From NCBI RefSeq assembly GCF_019968905.1, contig NZ_CP079946.1, forward strand, positions 3,782,001 to 3,846,000: a stretch of DNA of 64,000 bases. Direction: 5' to 3'. This DNA is from Corallococcus sp. EGB (lineage in GTDB: Bacteria; Myxococcota; Myxococcia; Myxococcales; Myxococcaceae). Of this stretch, positions 35,122 through 43,953 are shown in pieces. Every line of letters starts with the position of its first letter. Position 1 is the stretch's first letter. Position numbers and translations under genes: made by a program. The notes below the pieces were generated by a model. The model made no database searches and was not told where the DNA came from. It saw nothing but the letters and a program-made list of their open reading frames with translations.

Positions 35122-37836
35122 ATGGGCGACGCGCACTCACACCTGCTGCCGACGAAGCTCGCGCCGCCGCGGACGGCATCCGTGCTCGTGTCGCGGACCG
35201 CGGCGCTCCGGAAGATCGACCTGGGGGTGGGCGGCAAGCTGGTGCTGGTGACCGCGCCGCTGGGCTCGGGCAAGACGACGCTGTTGACGCAGTGGGCCTG
35301 CGAGCCGCGCGGGTCAGGGCTGCTCGCGTGGCTGTCATTGGACGAGCGGGACAACGCGCCCGAGCGCTTCTTCTCATACCTCGTCGGCGCCATCCGCCGC
35401 GCGGCCCCGGAGTTCGACGCGTACATCCCCGGCCAGCTGGACGCGCAGGTGGCGCTCCCGTTGGAGCACGCGACGACGGTGGTGCTGCGCAGCCTGTGGA
35501 ACCTGGGGCGCGAGCTCGTGGTGGTGCTGGACGACTTCCACGTGCTGCGGGAGCGCGCGCTGGTGCGGGCGTTCTCGTACCTGCTGGACCACTCGCCGCC
35601 GCACGTCCACTGGATCGTCTCGTCGCGCAACCCGCCCGAGCTGGACCTGGCGAAGCTGAAGCTCACCGAGCAGTTGGTGACGCTGGACAGCCGCGACCTG
35701 GGCCTGGACGGCGAGGCCATCCATCAGCTGGGCCAGCGGCTGTGTGGTGCGACGCTCGCGCCCGAGGATGTCGAATACCTGCGCGCGCGCACCGAGGGAT
35801 GGGTGGCTGGCGTGAAGCTGGCCCTGCTCACCGCGGGGGAGCACGCCAGCGTGAGCGACGCGCTCCGCAAGGCCGTCGGCTCCAACCACGACGTGGCGCG
35901 GTACCTCGCGGACGTGGTGCTGCGCGAGCAGACGGAGGAGGTGCACGCGTTCCTGGTGCTGAGCTCGGTGGTGGACCGGCTCAACGGCGAGCTGTGCAAC
36001 GCGCTGCTGGGCATCACGCGGGGGCCTGCGCTGCTGGCGGAGCTGGAGCGGGCGCAGCTGTTCATCCAGTCGCTGGACACGCAGCACCAGTGGTACCGGT
36101 ACCACCCGCTGTTCCTCGACTTCTTGCGCACGCAGCTCGTGTGCACGCAGGGAGACCGCATCCCCGGACTGCACCGCTCGGCGAGCGCGTGGTTCGCGGA
36201 GCACGCGTTGCCGGAAGAGGCCCTGACGCACGCGTTCGCGTCGGGGGACCGGGGCTGGTGCCTGGAGTTGACGGCCCGCTGCGCGGAGGCGTGGATGCGC
36301 GAGGGCGAGATTGCCTCCGTGCTCCACTGGACGGCGAAGCTGACGGCGGAGGAGGCCTTCCGCTCGCCGGCCATCTGCGTGGCGCGCATCGCGTGCCTCA
36401 TCCTGTCGCGCGGCTTCGCTCCTGCCTCCCTGGCCCTGCAGGACGCGCAGCGAAGGCTCCAGACGGCGCCGCTGGAGCCAGAGCGCGAGCGCCTGTCGCG
36501 GCAGCTCTCCCGGCTCGCGCTGCTGCACGCCATCCTGTCGGACTCGGCTCCGGGCACCGGCATCGAGCTGGAGGCGTCGCCCGGGGACGAGGATCCGGAC
36601 GTCTTCATGACGGGCGCGGTGCTGGCGGCGAAGGCGTACCAGGCGCTCCGGCTGAACCGGTTCGATGCGATGCGCCGGCTCGCCTCCGTCGCGCGCGAGA
36701 CGCTGCAGGGGCTGAACAACCCATACCTGGTGGGCTACACGGACGTCCTCATCGTGCTGGCGGACCGGGCGCAGGGGAACATGAAGGACGCGGCGGACCG
36801 GTGCGAGGCGGCGTTCGAGCGCGCCAGCCGAGGACCGCGCAACCCGGTCTGGGTGAACGCGGCGACGGCGCTGGCCAACACCCGCTATGACCAGAACCGG
36901 TTGGACGAGGCCGAGGCGCTCTGCATCGAGGTCCTGCCGCTCCTGTCCCAGGCGGCGGTGTTCGAGACCTTCGCGATGGCCTACCTGGTGATGGCCCGCA
37001 TCAAGTCGGTCCGGGGCAAGTATGCGGAGGCCTGGCAGCTCTTGGACTACCTGCACAGCGTGCTCGAGTGCGGACACCAGACACGCTTCCTGGCCCACGT
37101 CTGCGGCGAGAAGATCCGGCTCGCGCTGGTGGAGCAGTCCCCCGCGCGGATGAAGGCGGTGGCGCGCGAGTTCGACCTGGGCGAGCGCATGCGCCGGGGC
37201 GAGTGGAGCGAGCGCCGCTTCTACGACGAGACGTGGGACCAGCTGGGCGTGGCGCAGGCCTGGGTGCTGATGGCGCGCGGACGGCATGACCGGGCATACG
37301 GGCTCCTGGAGACGCTGCGGGCCAGCGCGCACGACGCGGGCTGCGTGGCGCGGGAGACGTCGCTGCTGGCCGCGTTGGCCGTCTGTCATTGGCGAGCGGG
37401 TGACCCCACGGCGGCGTTCGCCGCGGTGAACCGGGGCTTCGCGCTGGTGCCGCGCGTCGGCTTCAGCCGGGGCGTGTTCGACGAGACGCCGGGGTTGCAG
37501 GAGGTCATCGTCGCGGCGGCCACGCAGCGCAAGCTGAGCCACGTGCTGCCGGCCCGCTACACCGAGCGCTACCAGGACCTGCTGTCCCTGGGGCCCCGCG
37601 AGCCGGCCGGGTTCGCGGCCCTGCCCAGCGCCCCGCTGGAGCCGCTCACCGAAAGGGAGCTCCAGATGCTCAAGCTGCTGGCCCAGGGCTTGAGCAACCA
37701 GGAGATCAGCGAGCGCTCCAACGTGGCGCTCTCCACCGCGAAGTGGCACCTGCGCAACGTGTTCGCGAAGCTCGACGTGACGACGCGCACGGCGGCCATC
37801 GTGAAGGCGCGGGAGCGGCTGGAGCGCACCCTCTGA
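35122..37836 (+). CDS. MalT-like LuxR-family ATP-binding regulator
   Basis: The ATG at 35122 has GGGGGA at suitable distance; an in-frame GTG at 35116 is too close to that site. The 904-residue protein has an N-terminal NTPase (Walker A APLGSGKTT; ELVVVLDDFHVL for Walker B), a long helical TPR-like middle and a C-terminal LuxR helix-turn-helix (LTERELQMLKLLAQGLSNQE, STAKWHLRNVFAKL). This is the MalT / STAND architecture, a ligand-triggered switch. The convergent carotenoid oxygenase operon lies directly downstream; regulation of it is possible but unproven. Confidence 0.88.
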   Translation: MGDAHSHLLPTKLAPPRTASVLVSRTAALRKIDLGVGGKLVLVTAPLGSGKTTLLTQWACEPRGSGLLAWLSLDERDNAPERFFSYLVGAIRRAAPEFDAYIPGQLDAQVALPLEHATTVVLRSLWNLGRELVVVLDDFHVLRERALVRAFSYLLDHSPPHVHWIVSSRNPPELDLAKLKLTEQLVTLDSRDLGLDGEAIHQLGQRLCGATLAPEDVEYLRARTEGWVAGVKLALLTAGEHASVSDALRKAVGSNHDVARYLADVVLREQTEEVHAFLVLSSVVDRLNGELCNALLGITRGPALLAELERAQLFIQSLDTQHQWYRYHPLFLDFLRTQLVCTQGDRIPGLHRSASAWFAEHALPEEALTHAFASGDRGWCLELTARCAEAWMREGEIASVLHWTAKLTAEEAFRSPAICVARIACLILSRGFAPASLALQDAQRRLQTAPLEPERERLSRQLSRLALLHAILSDSAPGTGIELEASPGDEDPDVFMTGAVLAAKAYQALRLNRFDAMRRLASVARETLQGLNNPYLVGYTDVLIVLADRAQGNMKDAADRCEAAFERASRGPRNPVWVNAATALANTRYDQNRLDEAEALCIEVLPLLSQAAVFETFAMAYLVMARIKSVRGKYAEAWQLLDYLHSVLECGHQTRFLAHVCGEKIRLALVEQSPARMKAVAREFDLGERMRRGEWSERRFYDETWDQLGVAQAWVLMARGRHDRAYGLLETLRASAHDAGCVARETSLLAALAVCHWRAGDPTAAFAAVNRGFALVPRVGFSRGVFDETPGLQEVIVAAATQRKLSHVLPARYTERYQDLLSLGPREPAGFAALPSAPLEPLTERELQMLKLLAQGLSNQEISERSNVALSTAKWHLRNVFAKLDVTTRTAAIVKARERLERTL

Positions 37837-37860
37837 GTCCGCTCCCGCGGAGGTCCCGCT

Positions 37861-39288
37861 TCAGGCGGGGACGAACTGGCCGTGGAACGTGGGCGGCAGG
37901 GCGTGCTCGAAGTGGCAGCGGGCCACGGGGCCCGCGTCCAGCCGCTCCGCGTCCAGCACGGCCACGTGGGTGGTGTCCGTCTTCACGTCGAAGACCTGCG
38001 TGAGGAGCCAGCCGTCGTCCTCGGCCTTCGAACCGGGGCGGGGCACGAAGACGGGCTCGGAGGGATACTGGCCCGCCTCCAGCCCGGCCCGCGTCACGCG
38101 GCCGGTGCCCAGGTCCAGTCGCACCAGCGCGTCGTAGAGTCCGCGCCGTGCCTCCTGGGTGCCATGCGCGCCCAGGTAGACCGTCTGGTACGGCCGGCAC
38201 GCCACGCTGGGGGCGACGCGGGGGAACTCGCAGCTCAGGTCCAGGAGCGGCTCGCTGCGGAACGTGCGCGCCTTCAGGTCGAGCCTGGCGCGGTGGAACA
38301 TGCCGTCGGCGTCCGTGGACGGGACGCCGTGCGCCAGCTCTCCCAGCCACTGGTTCGAGGCGAAGTCCGGGTAGCGCACGTAGTCCACCACCAGGGTGTC
38401 GCCGTCCTCGTAGGCGTTGGAGAAGTGCCAGTTGAAGAAGTTGTCCGCGGGGATGCGGATGGGGCGCGCCACGTCGTCGATGGGCACCACCAGCACCTCC
38501 GCCGCGTCGCTCGCGCGGAAGGAGACGTTGTGCGCGAACGCGCCGATGCGCAGCAGCATCTTCAGCACGTCGATGCGCATCCCCGGCAGGAAGAAGATGA
38601 GGTAGCGGTCCGTGGCCACGTAGTCGTGGACCATGGTGGCGCCGGGCAGCTTCACGGAGCCCACGTGCCGCGCCTTGCCGCCATCCGGCAGGGCATACAG
38701 CTCCAGCGTGTTCACCCGGCCGTGGTGCTGGCCGAAGTTGTACGTCGTCTGGCGCGACTCCACCCGGCGCGGGTGCGCGGAGAACGCCTTCAGCACGACG
38801 CCGTCGAGGTTCGTCTCGCCCAGCGTGGACAGGTCGTCCAGCGACAGCTCCACGGGGAGGTTTGGCTCGTGCAGCGCGTACAGCCGGCCGTTCCACGGCA
38901 GGAGCGCCGTGTTCGCGTTGTTCTTCTGCGGGTTGAGCAGCTTGTTGCGCAGCGGCACGGGCATGGCGTAGCTGCCGTAGAGCTGCCGGCCCGCTTGACG
39001 CTCCGTGACCATGGTGCGCGAGTCCACGAGCCGGGCCGCGCCCTGGACGCCGTCCGGCCCGAAGCGCACGCCCATCACGCCGCCGTCACCGTCGAACCAG
39101 TGTTGCAGCGGCGTGCCGTGCACGTCGAACGTCCACGCGCCCAGGCGGAACAGCGTGCCGCGAAGGCCCTCGGGGATAGCGCCTTCCACCCGCAGGGGTT
39201 GGAAGGCGTGCTGGCGGGAGATGTTGCGGAAGGCCCGCTTCCAGGCCGGAAGGGGAGGGGCGGCCGGCAGCGGCGTCGCGGTCGTCAT
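37861..39288 (-). CDS. Carotenoid cleavage oxygenase family protein
   Basis: A 475-residue protein of the RPE65/CCD seven-blade propeller family. The four iron-binding His fit GQHHGR, MVHDYV, NWHFSN and the C-terminal TFHGQFVPA, and EPVFVPRPGS and GTLFRLGAW are family segments. Such enzymes cleave polyene or styrene-like double bonds to aldehydes. The start at 39288 is chosen because it precedes the conserved N-terminal region; the site is weak. The upstream gene ends 34 bases away, so the two form an operon. Confidence 0.87.
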   Translation of the reverse strand: MTTATPLPAAPPLPAWKRAFRNISRQHAFQPLRVEGAIPEGLRGTLFRLGAWTFDVHGTPLQHWFDGDGGVMGVRFGPDGVQGAARLVDSRTMVTERQAGRQLYGSYAMPVPLRNKLLNPQKNNANTALLPWNGRLYALHEPNLPVELSLDDLSTLGETNLDGVVLKAFSAHPRRVESRQTTYNFGQHHGRVNTLELYALPDGGKARHVGSVKLPGATMVHDYVATDRYLIFFLPGMRIDVLKMLLRIGAFAHNVSFRASDAAEVLVVPIDDVARPIRIPADNFFNWHFSNAYEDGDTLVVDYVRYPDFASNQWLGELAHGVPSTDADGMFHRARLDLKARTFRSEPLLDLSCEFPRVAPSVACRPYQTVYLGAHGTQEARRGLYDALVRLDLGTGRVTRAGLEAGQYPSEPVFVPRPGSKAEDDGWLLTQVFDVKTDTTHVAVLDAERLDAGPVARCHFEHALPPTFHGQFVPA

Positions 39289-39322
39289 GGCGGATCCGGG
39301 GAGGACGAAAGGGCGCGAGGAA

Positions 39323-39778
39323 TCAGGGCGTGGGCTGGGCGAGGACGGCCTGCTGTCCGCGCGCCTCGGCCTCATCGCGCCGGATGCCCACGAGCGTCCA
39401 CATGGCGCCGCTGAAGTCGATGCAGCCGAAGAACGTGACGATGGGCTCGCACAGGCCCATGGCCGTGCAGATGATGAGCACCAGCACGATGAAGGTGCGC
39501 CCCATCACCGCCCAGACGAAGAACTGGCGCATGTCCAGGATGGCCGCCTGATGGGACATGAACGACATGGACACGAGCAGCGCGCCCGCCAGCCGCATGA
39601 AGAACAGGTTCCCGTCCGCCGCCCCAGGCGCGATGCCCATCACCTGGAGGAACAGCCCGGGCACCAGCAGCAGCGTGAAGGCCAGGGGGATCGTGTAATA
39701 GACCCAGATGTACATGGACCGTCCCGCGTGGCTCAGCGTGGACAGCTTCGGGAACACCGTCGGGGCGAACAGCTTCAT
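39323..39778 (-). CDS. Small four-helix membrane protein in carotenoid oxygenase operon
   Basis: A 151-residue protein with four hydrophobic segments (about 22-45, 58-75, 85-105 and 112-130) and a polar C-terminus. I do not recognise a family. It is the first gene of a two-gene operon with the carotenoid oxygenase, so it may help deliver a lipophilic substrate or be a membrane partner; that is inference from position. Confidence 0.72.
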   Translation of the reverse strand: MKLFAPTVFPKLSTLSHAGRSMYIWVYYTIPLAFTLLLVPGLFLQVMGIAPGAADGNLFFMRLAGALLVSMSFMSHQAAILDMRQFFVWAVMGRTFIVLVLIICTAMGLCEPIVTFFGCIDFSGAMWTLVGIRRDEAEARGQQAVLAQPTP

Positions 39779-39899
39779 GGGGGAGGCTCCAGGGGCAGGC
39801 GTGCGGCGGGTCCTGGAGCCTAATGGAAGTCCCGGGTCCCGCGCACCGGGGGGCCGCCGGAGCAGTGGATCCGCTCCTCCACTGAGAGCGGCTCCGTCG

Positions 39900-40775
39900 C
39901 TACGCCGCGCGTGACAGCCCCCGCCGCTGCATGAAGGCTTGCAACTCCGGCCACCGGGCGGAGAGGAATTCGAAGTCGCCCGGGCACGCGGGCTGTAGGG
40001 ACGCCAGCGCGGCATCAATCGCGGCCGCGTGGTGTGCCGGATCCAGGGCATCCAGGGCGAAGGCCCTCAGGAGCTTGATCCGGCGGGGATCCCGGCCCAC
40101 CAGCGCATCCGCCTCGCCCGCGCGCGCATCCAGCTCGGCCACGGCTGCGGCGGGGTTGCCTTCGCGGCAGAGGAGCGCGACCTCCGGCAACAGCGCGTAC
40201 ATGGGGGGCAGGGTGCCGTTGCGCTTGCGTCCCTCCTCCAGCCAGGCATGAGCGGAGGCCAGGTCTCCCAGGGCGAAGTACGCCTTGGCGATCAGGGCCG
40301 GCATGGACCTGTGCATCACCGGGACGGCGTCGCGCAGCTTGCCGGAGCGCTCCGCCGAGCCGAAGAGCTCCAGCGCGCGCCCTGCGTCTCCCAGCGCCAA
40401 CAGGCACTGGCCCAGGGTGGCGACCGCCACCGCCCGCTGGACCCCCTGGGTGGCGCGGCGGGCTGCGACCTCGAATCGCCGGGAGGCCTCCAGCTCATCG
40501 CCCGTGCTGAAGAAGGTGACGCCCTGGTTGTAGGCCGCCACCCAGCGGCGGATCCGCCAGTAGAAGAAGGCGAACAGCACCAGGAAGACCGCGATGAGCA
40601 ATGGGACGAGCTGCTGGGGGCCCATGGTCTCCCCAACCGCACGACCCGTCTGGCTGAAATGATTGTAGGCGACGATGAAGATCCCCACATCGAAGGCCCA
40701 TGCAATGAGCCGTTGCGTGGAGAGGAACGGAAAGGGTTTGAGGTGGGACTCTTTCGGCAGGGGAAGTGCGTTCAC
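39900..40775 (-). CDS. Membrane-anchored TPR-like protein
   Basis: A 291-residue protein with two hydrophobic segments near the N-terminus (LIAWAFDVGIFIVAY and LVPLLIAVFLVLFAFFYW) and a cytoplasmic helical-repeat domain (FSTGDELEASRRFEVAARRA, YFALGDLASAHAWLEEGR, LCREGNPAAAVAELDARA). GTG at 40775 is chosen because upstream codons in frame are not protein-like, but there is no clear ribosome-binding site, so the start is uncertain. The 395-bp stretch 40776-41169 upstream holds nothing I can support. Confidence 0.68.
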   Translation of the reverse strand: MNALPLPKESHLKPFPFLSTQRLIAWAFDVGIFIVAYNHFSQTGRAVGETMGPQQLVPLLIAVFLVLFAFFYWRIRRWVAAYNQGVTFFSTGDELEASRRFEVAARRATQGVQRAVAVATLGQCLLALGDAGRALELFGSAERSGKLRDAVPVMHRSMPALIAKAYFALGDLASAHAWLEEGRKRNGTLPPMYALLPEVALLCREGNPAAAVAELDARAGEADALVGRDPRRIKLLRAFALDALDPAHHAAAIDAALASLQPACPGDFEFLSARWPELQAFMQRRGLSRAA

Positions 40776-41169
40776 GGGACTTGAAAGCCTACGAGGAGGC
40801 TTCGACGGGCCATGAACACCTTGCTCCACCGACCTGGACCTCCACTGGATGACGTCAGCTCCTGCATCTGGCTTTCGGATGAGCGCGGCCCGCGGACGCC
40901 GCTCCCCGGCGCGCTCGTGGAGGGACGCGGCTGGAAGGCCGACCCCAGCGCCCCCAGGCGGCGCGGCAACGCATGGGGACGCTGGCCGTTTCCGACCGCG
41001 CCCACGCTCGCGCGCCGGCCTTTCCTTTCGGCGCCCTGGTGGAGGCCGTGAAGGAAGGCAGCCTTGAGTCCGACATCCATTGCCGCGCCGGAATGTTGTG
41101 TCTGGATTTGCGCGGTGCTGTCTATACGCGTCCGCGACGAACACCGGAGACGGCGCTACGCTACACGGC

Positions 41170-41994
41170 ATGGATTTCCCGCCCGAGACAGGCCTTTCCA
41201 CCGACGAACTCTTCGCCCGCACGCTCCAGGGGGATGAGGACGACGAAGGCGCATGGCGCGCCATCTGGCAATTGCAACACCGGGGCGGAGAGGACGTCTT
41301 CCAGCGGGCCGCCGCCTGGCTCCAGTCGTCTTCACCCAAGGAGCGGGGACGCGGCGCGAACGTCCTGTCCCAACTGGAGTTCCGGAATCGGACCCCGGAG
41401 CGCGTCGCGCGCTTCGCGGACGCCCTGCTGCCAGCGCTCGCGAAGGAGCAGGACGTCGCCGTGCTGGAGGCGATGGCCGCCGCGCTGGGCCACCTGGGGG
41501 ATTCCCGCGCGGTGCCCGCGCTCCTCCCCCTTCAAAACCACCCGGACGCGCATGTCCGCTTCGGCGTCGTCATGGGGCTGTCTCAGCACCGGGACGCGCA
41601 GGCACTAAAGGCATTGATTCACCTCTCCCGCGACCCCGATGAGATCGTGCGCGAGTGGGCCACGTTCACGCTCGGCAGTCAGGCGCGGGAGGTGGACACG
41701 CCGGAGCTGCGCGAGGCGCTGGTGGACCGGCTCTCCGAAACGCACCCGAAGATTCGCGGCGAGGCGCTCCTGGGATTGGCCCTGCGCAAGGACGCGCGTG
41801 TGCTGGAACCGCTCAGGCGCGTGCTGGAAGGGCCCCAGATCACCACGCTGGACGTGGAGGCGGCCCAGGCGCTGGAGGATGTCTCACTGCTCCCGCTGCT
41901 GCTGCTCCACCGGGAGGACTGCGACGAGGAAGACCACGAGTTCCTCGCGATCCTCTTCGAGGCCATCCACGCACTGGAGTCCCTCTCGCGGTGA
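41170..41994 (+). CDS. HEAT-repeat protein
   Basis: A 274-residue protein made of HEAT/PBS-lyase-type repeats: ALGHLGDSRAVPALLPLQNH, FGVVMGLSQHRDAQALKALI, WATFTLGSQAREVDTPELREA and LLGLALRKDARVLEPLRRVL. Such repeats form a curved protein-binding scaffold. No enzyme motif. It starts with an ATG after GCTACACGGC without a strong ribosome-binding site. AT-rich DNA follows its stop. Confidence 0.75.
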   Translation: MDFPPETGLSTDELFARTLQGDEDDEGAWRAIWQLQHRGGEDVFQRAAAWLQSSSPKERGRGANVLSQLEFRNRTPERVARFADALLPALAKEQDVAVLEAMAAALGHLGDSRAVPALLPLQNHPDAHVRFGVVMGLSQHRDAQALKALIHLSRDPDEIVREWATFTLGSQAREVDTPELREALVDRLSETHPKIRGEALLGLALRKDARVLEPLRRVLEGPQITTLDVEAAQALEDVSLLPLLLLHREDCDEEDHEFLAILFEAIHALESLSR

Positions 41995-41998
41995 GCCG

Positions 41999-42075
41999 CT
42001 GTCACATTTTTGTTACAAATTTGATTAATTGGAAATAAATAGAAATTTGTTTTTTGAGGAATTTTCGCGATACAT
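41999..42075. promoter_or_regulatory. AT-rich regulatory island before carbonic anhydrase gene
   Basis: This stretch is mostly A and T in a very GC-rich region. CAAATTT (42016-42022) and AAATTTG (42043-42049) are a perfect inverted pair 20 bases apart, followed by a T-run and GATACAT, a possible -10 element. It is the likely promoter or a binding site for a nucleoid or stress regulator of the carbonic anhydrase gene. Confidence 0.45.
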
Positions 42076-42147
42076 GGCAAGTCGCGTTCGTCAGGCCCGT
42101 CCCGAGGGCCACCGCGTTTGACGCCCGCGACAAAGGACCCCACACCC

Positions 42148-42966
42148 ATGTCTCACTTCCGCACTGACTCCGTGCGTGCCTTCCGGGGCGCGCTGCTGTC
42201 GTCTCTGTTGCTTGCCTCGAGCGCCTTCGCCGCCGACGCAACCCCCGCCGCCGTCACGACGAGCAGTGACGAGGCGCACTGGGGCTACGAGCAGACCGTG
42301 AGCCCCGAGCACTGGGGCGAGCTGCCGGGTGACGCCGTCTGCGCGCAGGGCACGGCGCAGTCACCCATCGCGCTGGTGACCGCGACCTCGGCCCGCCCGC
42401 ATCTGGACGTCCCCGCCTTCCGCTACGGTAATAGCCGCGTGCGCATGCTCAACACCGGGCACACGGTGCAGTTCACCTACGACGCCGGCAGCACCGTGCG
42501 GGTGGGGGCCAACGAGTACAAGCTGGCGCAGTTCCACTTCCACACGCCCAGCGAGCACACGAAGGACGGCGTGGAGTACCCGCTGGAGCTGCACCTGGTG
42601 CACACGGACGCGAATGGAACGCCCGCGCTGGTCGTCGGTGTCCTCATCGAGCAGGGTGGGGTGAACGCGGCGCTGCTCACGGCCTTCCGCAACCTGCCCC
42701 GGCACATGGGGGAGGAGAGCCTCCCCGTGGGGGCGTCCATCAACGCGAGCGCGCTGCTGCCGCACGACAAGACGTTCTTCCAGTACGCGGGTTCGCTCAC
42801 CACGCCCCCGTGCACCCAGGGGCTGCAGTGGTACGTGATGAAGGAGCCCATCCAGATGTCCGACGCGCAGATCGCCGCGTTCGAACGGCTCCCGCACCTG
42901 AACCCGAACAACCGCCCCCTGCAGCCGCTGAACGGTCGCACCGTCAGCGTGCACACCGGCCGCTGA
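42148..42966 (+). CDS. Alpha-class carbonic anhydrase, exported
   Basis: A 272-residue protein with a signal peptide (cleavage near SAFA|AD, 28). It has the alpha-class motifs: QSPIAL, FHFHTPSEH with zinc ligands His130 and His132, ELHLVH with the third ligand His149, and SLTTPPCTQGLQW. It interconverts CO2 and bicarbonate in the periplasm. The first in-frame Met at 42118 would delay the signal peptide, so 42148 is preferred. Confidence 0.92.
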   Translation: MSHFRTDSVRAFRGALLSSLLLASSAFAADATPAAVTTSSDEAHWGYEQTVSPEHWGELPGDAVCAQGTAQSPIALVTATSARPHLDVPAFRYGNSRVRMLNTGHTVQFTYDAGSTVRVGANEYKLAQFHFHTPSEHTKDGVEYPLELHLVHTDANGTPALVVGVLIEQGGVNAALLTAFRNLPRHMGEESLPVGASINASALLPHDKTFFQYAGSLTTPPCTQGLQWYVMKEPIQMSDAQIAAFERLPHLNPNNRPLQPLNGRTVSVHTGR

Positions 42967-43141
42967 AAGGCCCCGCTCCGCACCGACGCGAAGGGCCGCG
43001 AGTCGCCCTTCGCGCCGGATTCGGGCTCCTGAGGTGTCGAGGTCGTACCATCCGCTGCACACCGTGCAGCTCCCTGCACACGGAATGCACCGGCCCCCAG
43101 GGGCAGGGCCTGGGGCATGACAGTTGCTCTCAAGGGGCGGC

Positions 43142-43654
43142 ATGTCCATTCGTCCACTGCTCCTGCTCCTCTTCTGTGTTCTCACCGCGTCCGAGGCCCG
43201 CGCCGATCTCGGACTGCCCAAGGAAGAGACCTGGCTCATGGTGGGGCCGCTCTTCAGCAACTCGGCGCGTGATTCAGGGACGGGAGTGGGGTTGGAGGCC
43301 TCCCTCAACTTCGTGAATGATTTCTACGCGATGGGTGTCTTTGGCCAGGCGCAAAGGCTGGAGGATGAGCACACCCGGCTGAGCGTGGGGCTCCAGGGCA
43401 ACCTCACGCTGCTGGGGTTGGAGCTGGGCGTGATGCACGAAACGGCGAACCGGGCACACGCGGCCACGACAGGACTCCACATCGCGCCCTATTTCTCCTT
43501 CATCTATGGCTCGGTGGGCTTCCGCCTGGGCATCCCGCTGTACGCCGCGGAGGAGTCCCGGCCCCGGTATGGCGTGGAAGGGGCTGTCGTCCTCAGCCTC
43601 AAGATGCCCATGCGGTTGGGCCGCGGAGAGAAAGTACCCTTCTTCCACTTGTGA
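43142..43654 (+). CDS. Exported beta-barrel-like hypothetical protein
   Basis: A 170-residue protein with a signal peptide (MSIRPLLLLLFCVLTASEAR, cleavage near ARA|DL). The mature part alternates hydrophobic and polar residues with Gly-rich turns (GVGLEASLNFVNDFYAMGVF, GLHIAPYFSFIYGSVGFRLG), as in outer-membrane barrels of about eight strands. No family recognised. Confidence 0.68.
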   Translation: MSIRPLLLLLFCVLTASEARADLGLPKEETWLMVGPLFSNSARDSGTGVGLEASLNFVNDFYAMGVFGQAQRLEDEHTRLSVGLQGNLTLLGLELGVMHETANRAHAATTGLHIAPYFSFIYGSVGFRLGIPLYAAEESRPRYGVEGAVVLSLKMPMRLGRGEKVPFFHL

Positions 43655-43793
43655 GGAGTCCAGGGGGAGGGGTCGCGGAACCTGTCAGGACCCCGCTCGG
43701 GACTTCATGTTCTGCGCACACGAAGACTGCCGGGCGGGTCCCGGAATCAGCCCATCGGGAGAGGCACATGCCGCTGAAGGGGATTGCCCAGGA

Positions 43794-43916
43794 GCGGATG
43801 CCTTCGCCCGCGCCCTGGATGCTTATCCAGGAAGCTTCGAGCGCGTGGTGTTCGCGGTGTGGGAGCGGGGAGGGGACGGTCCCAACCTGCGGGCCTTCCG
43901 CGAACGGTTCGCCTGA
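43794..43916 (+). pseudogene. 3' remnant of a macro-domain-like (TIGR02452) gene
   Basis: The last 40 codons of one frame encode ADAFARALDAYPGSFERVVF then AVWERGGDGPNLRAFRERF, which fits the C-terminus of TIGR02452-type macro-domain proteins. Upstream in the same frame the sequence loses all protein character (43506-43790 overlaps another gene in a different frame). No start codon is usable, so this is most likely the tail of a deleted gene. Confidence 0.4.
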
Positions 43917-43953
43917 CTCGCGGTCGGGGGCCAGGGCCGTGGCCCCCACGGCA

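Noticed and set aside
35374..37749. Minus-strand frame of 791 codons opposite the MalT-like regulator
   Set aside because: Low-complexity Arg/Gln/His/Val-rich sequence with no motif; the plus strand has clear NTPase and LuxR domains.
40776..41169. Overlapping short frames upstream of the HEAT-repeat gene
   Set aside because: Several short frames on both strands, none with ribosome-binding site or protein-like composition.
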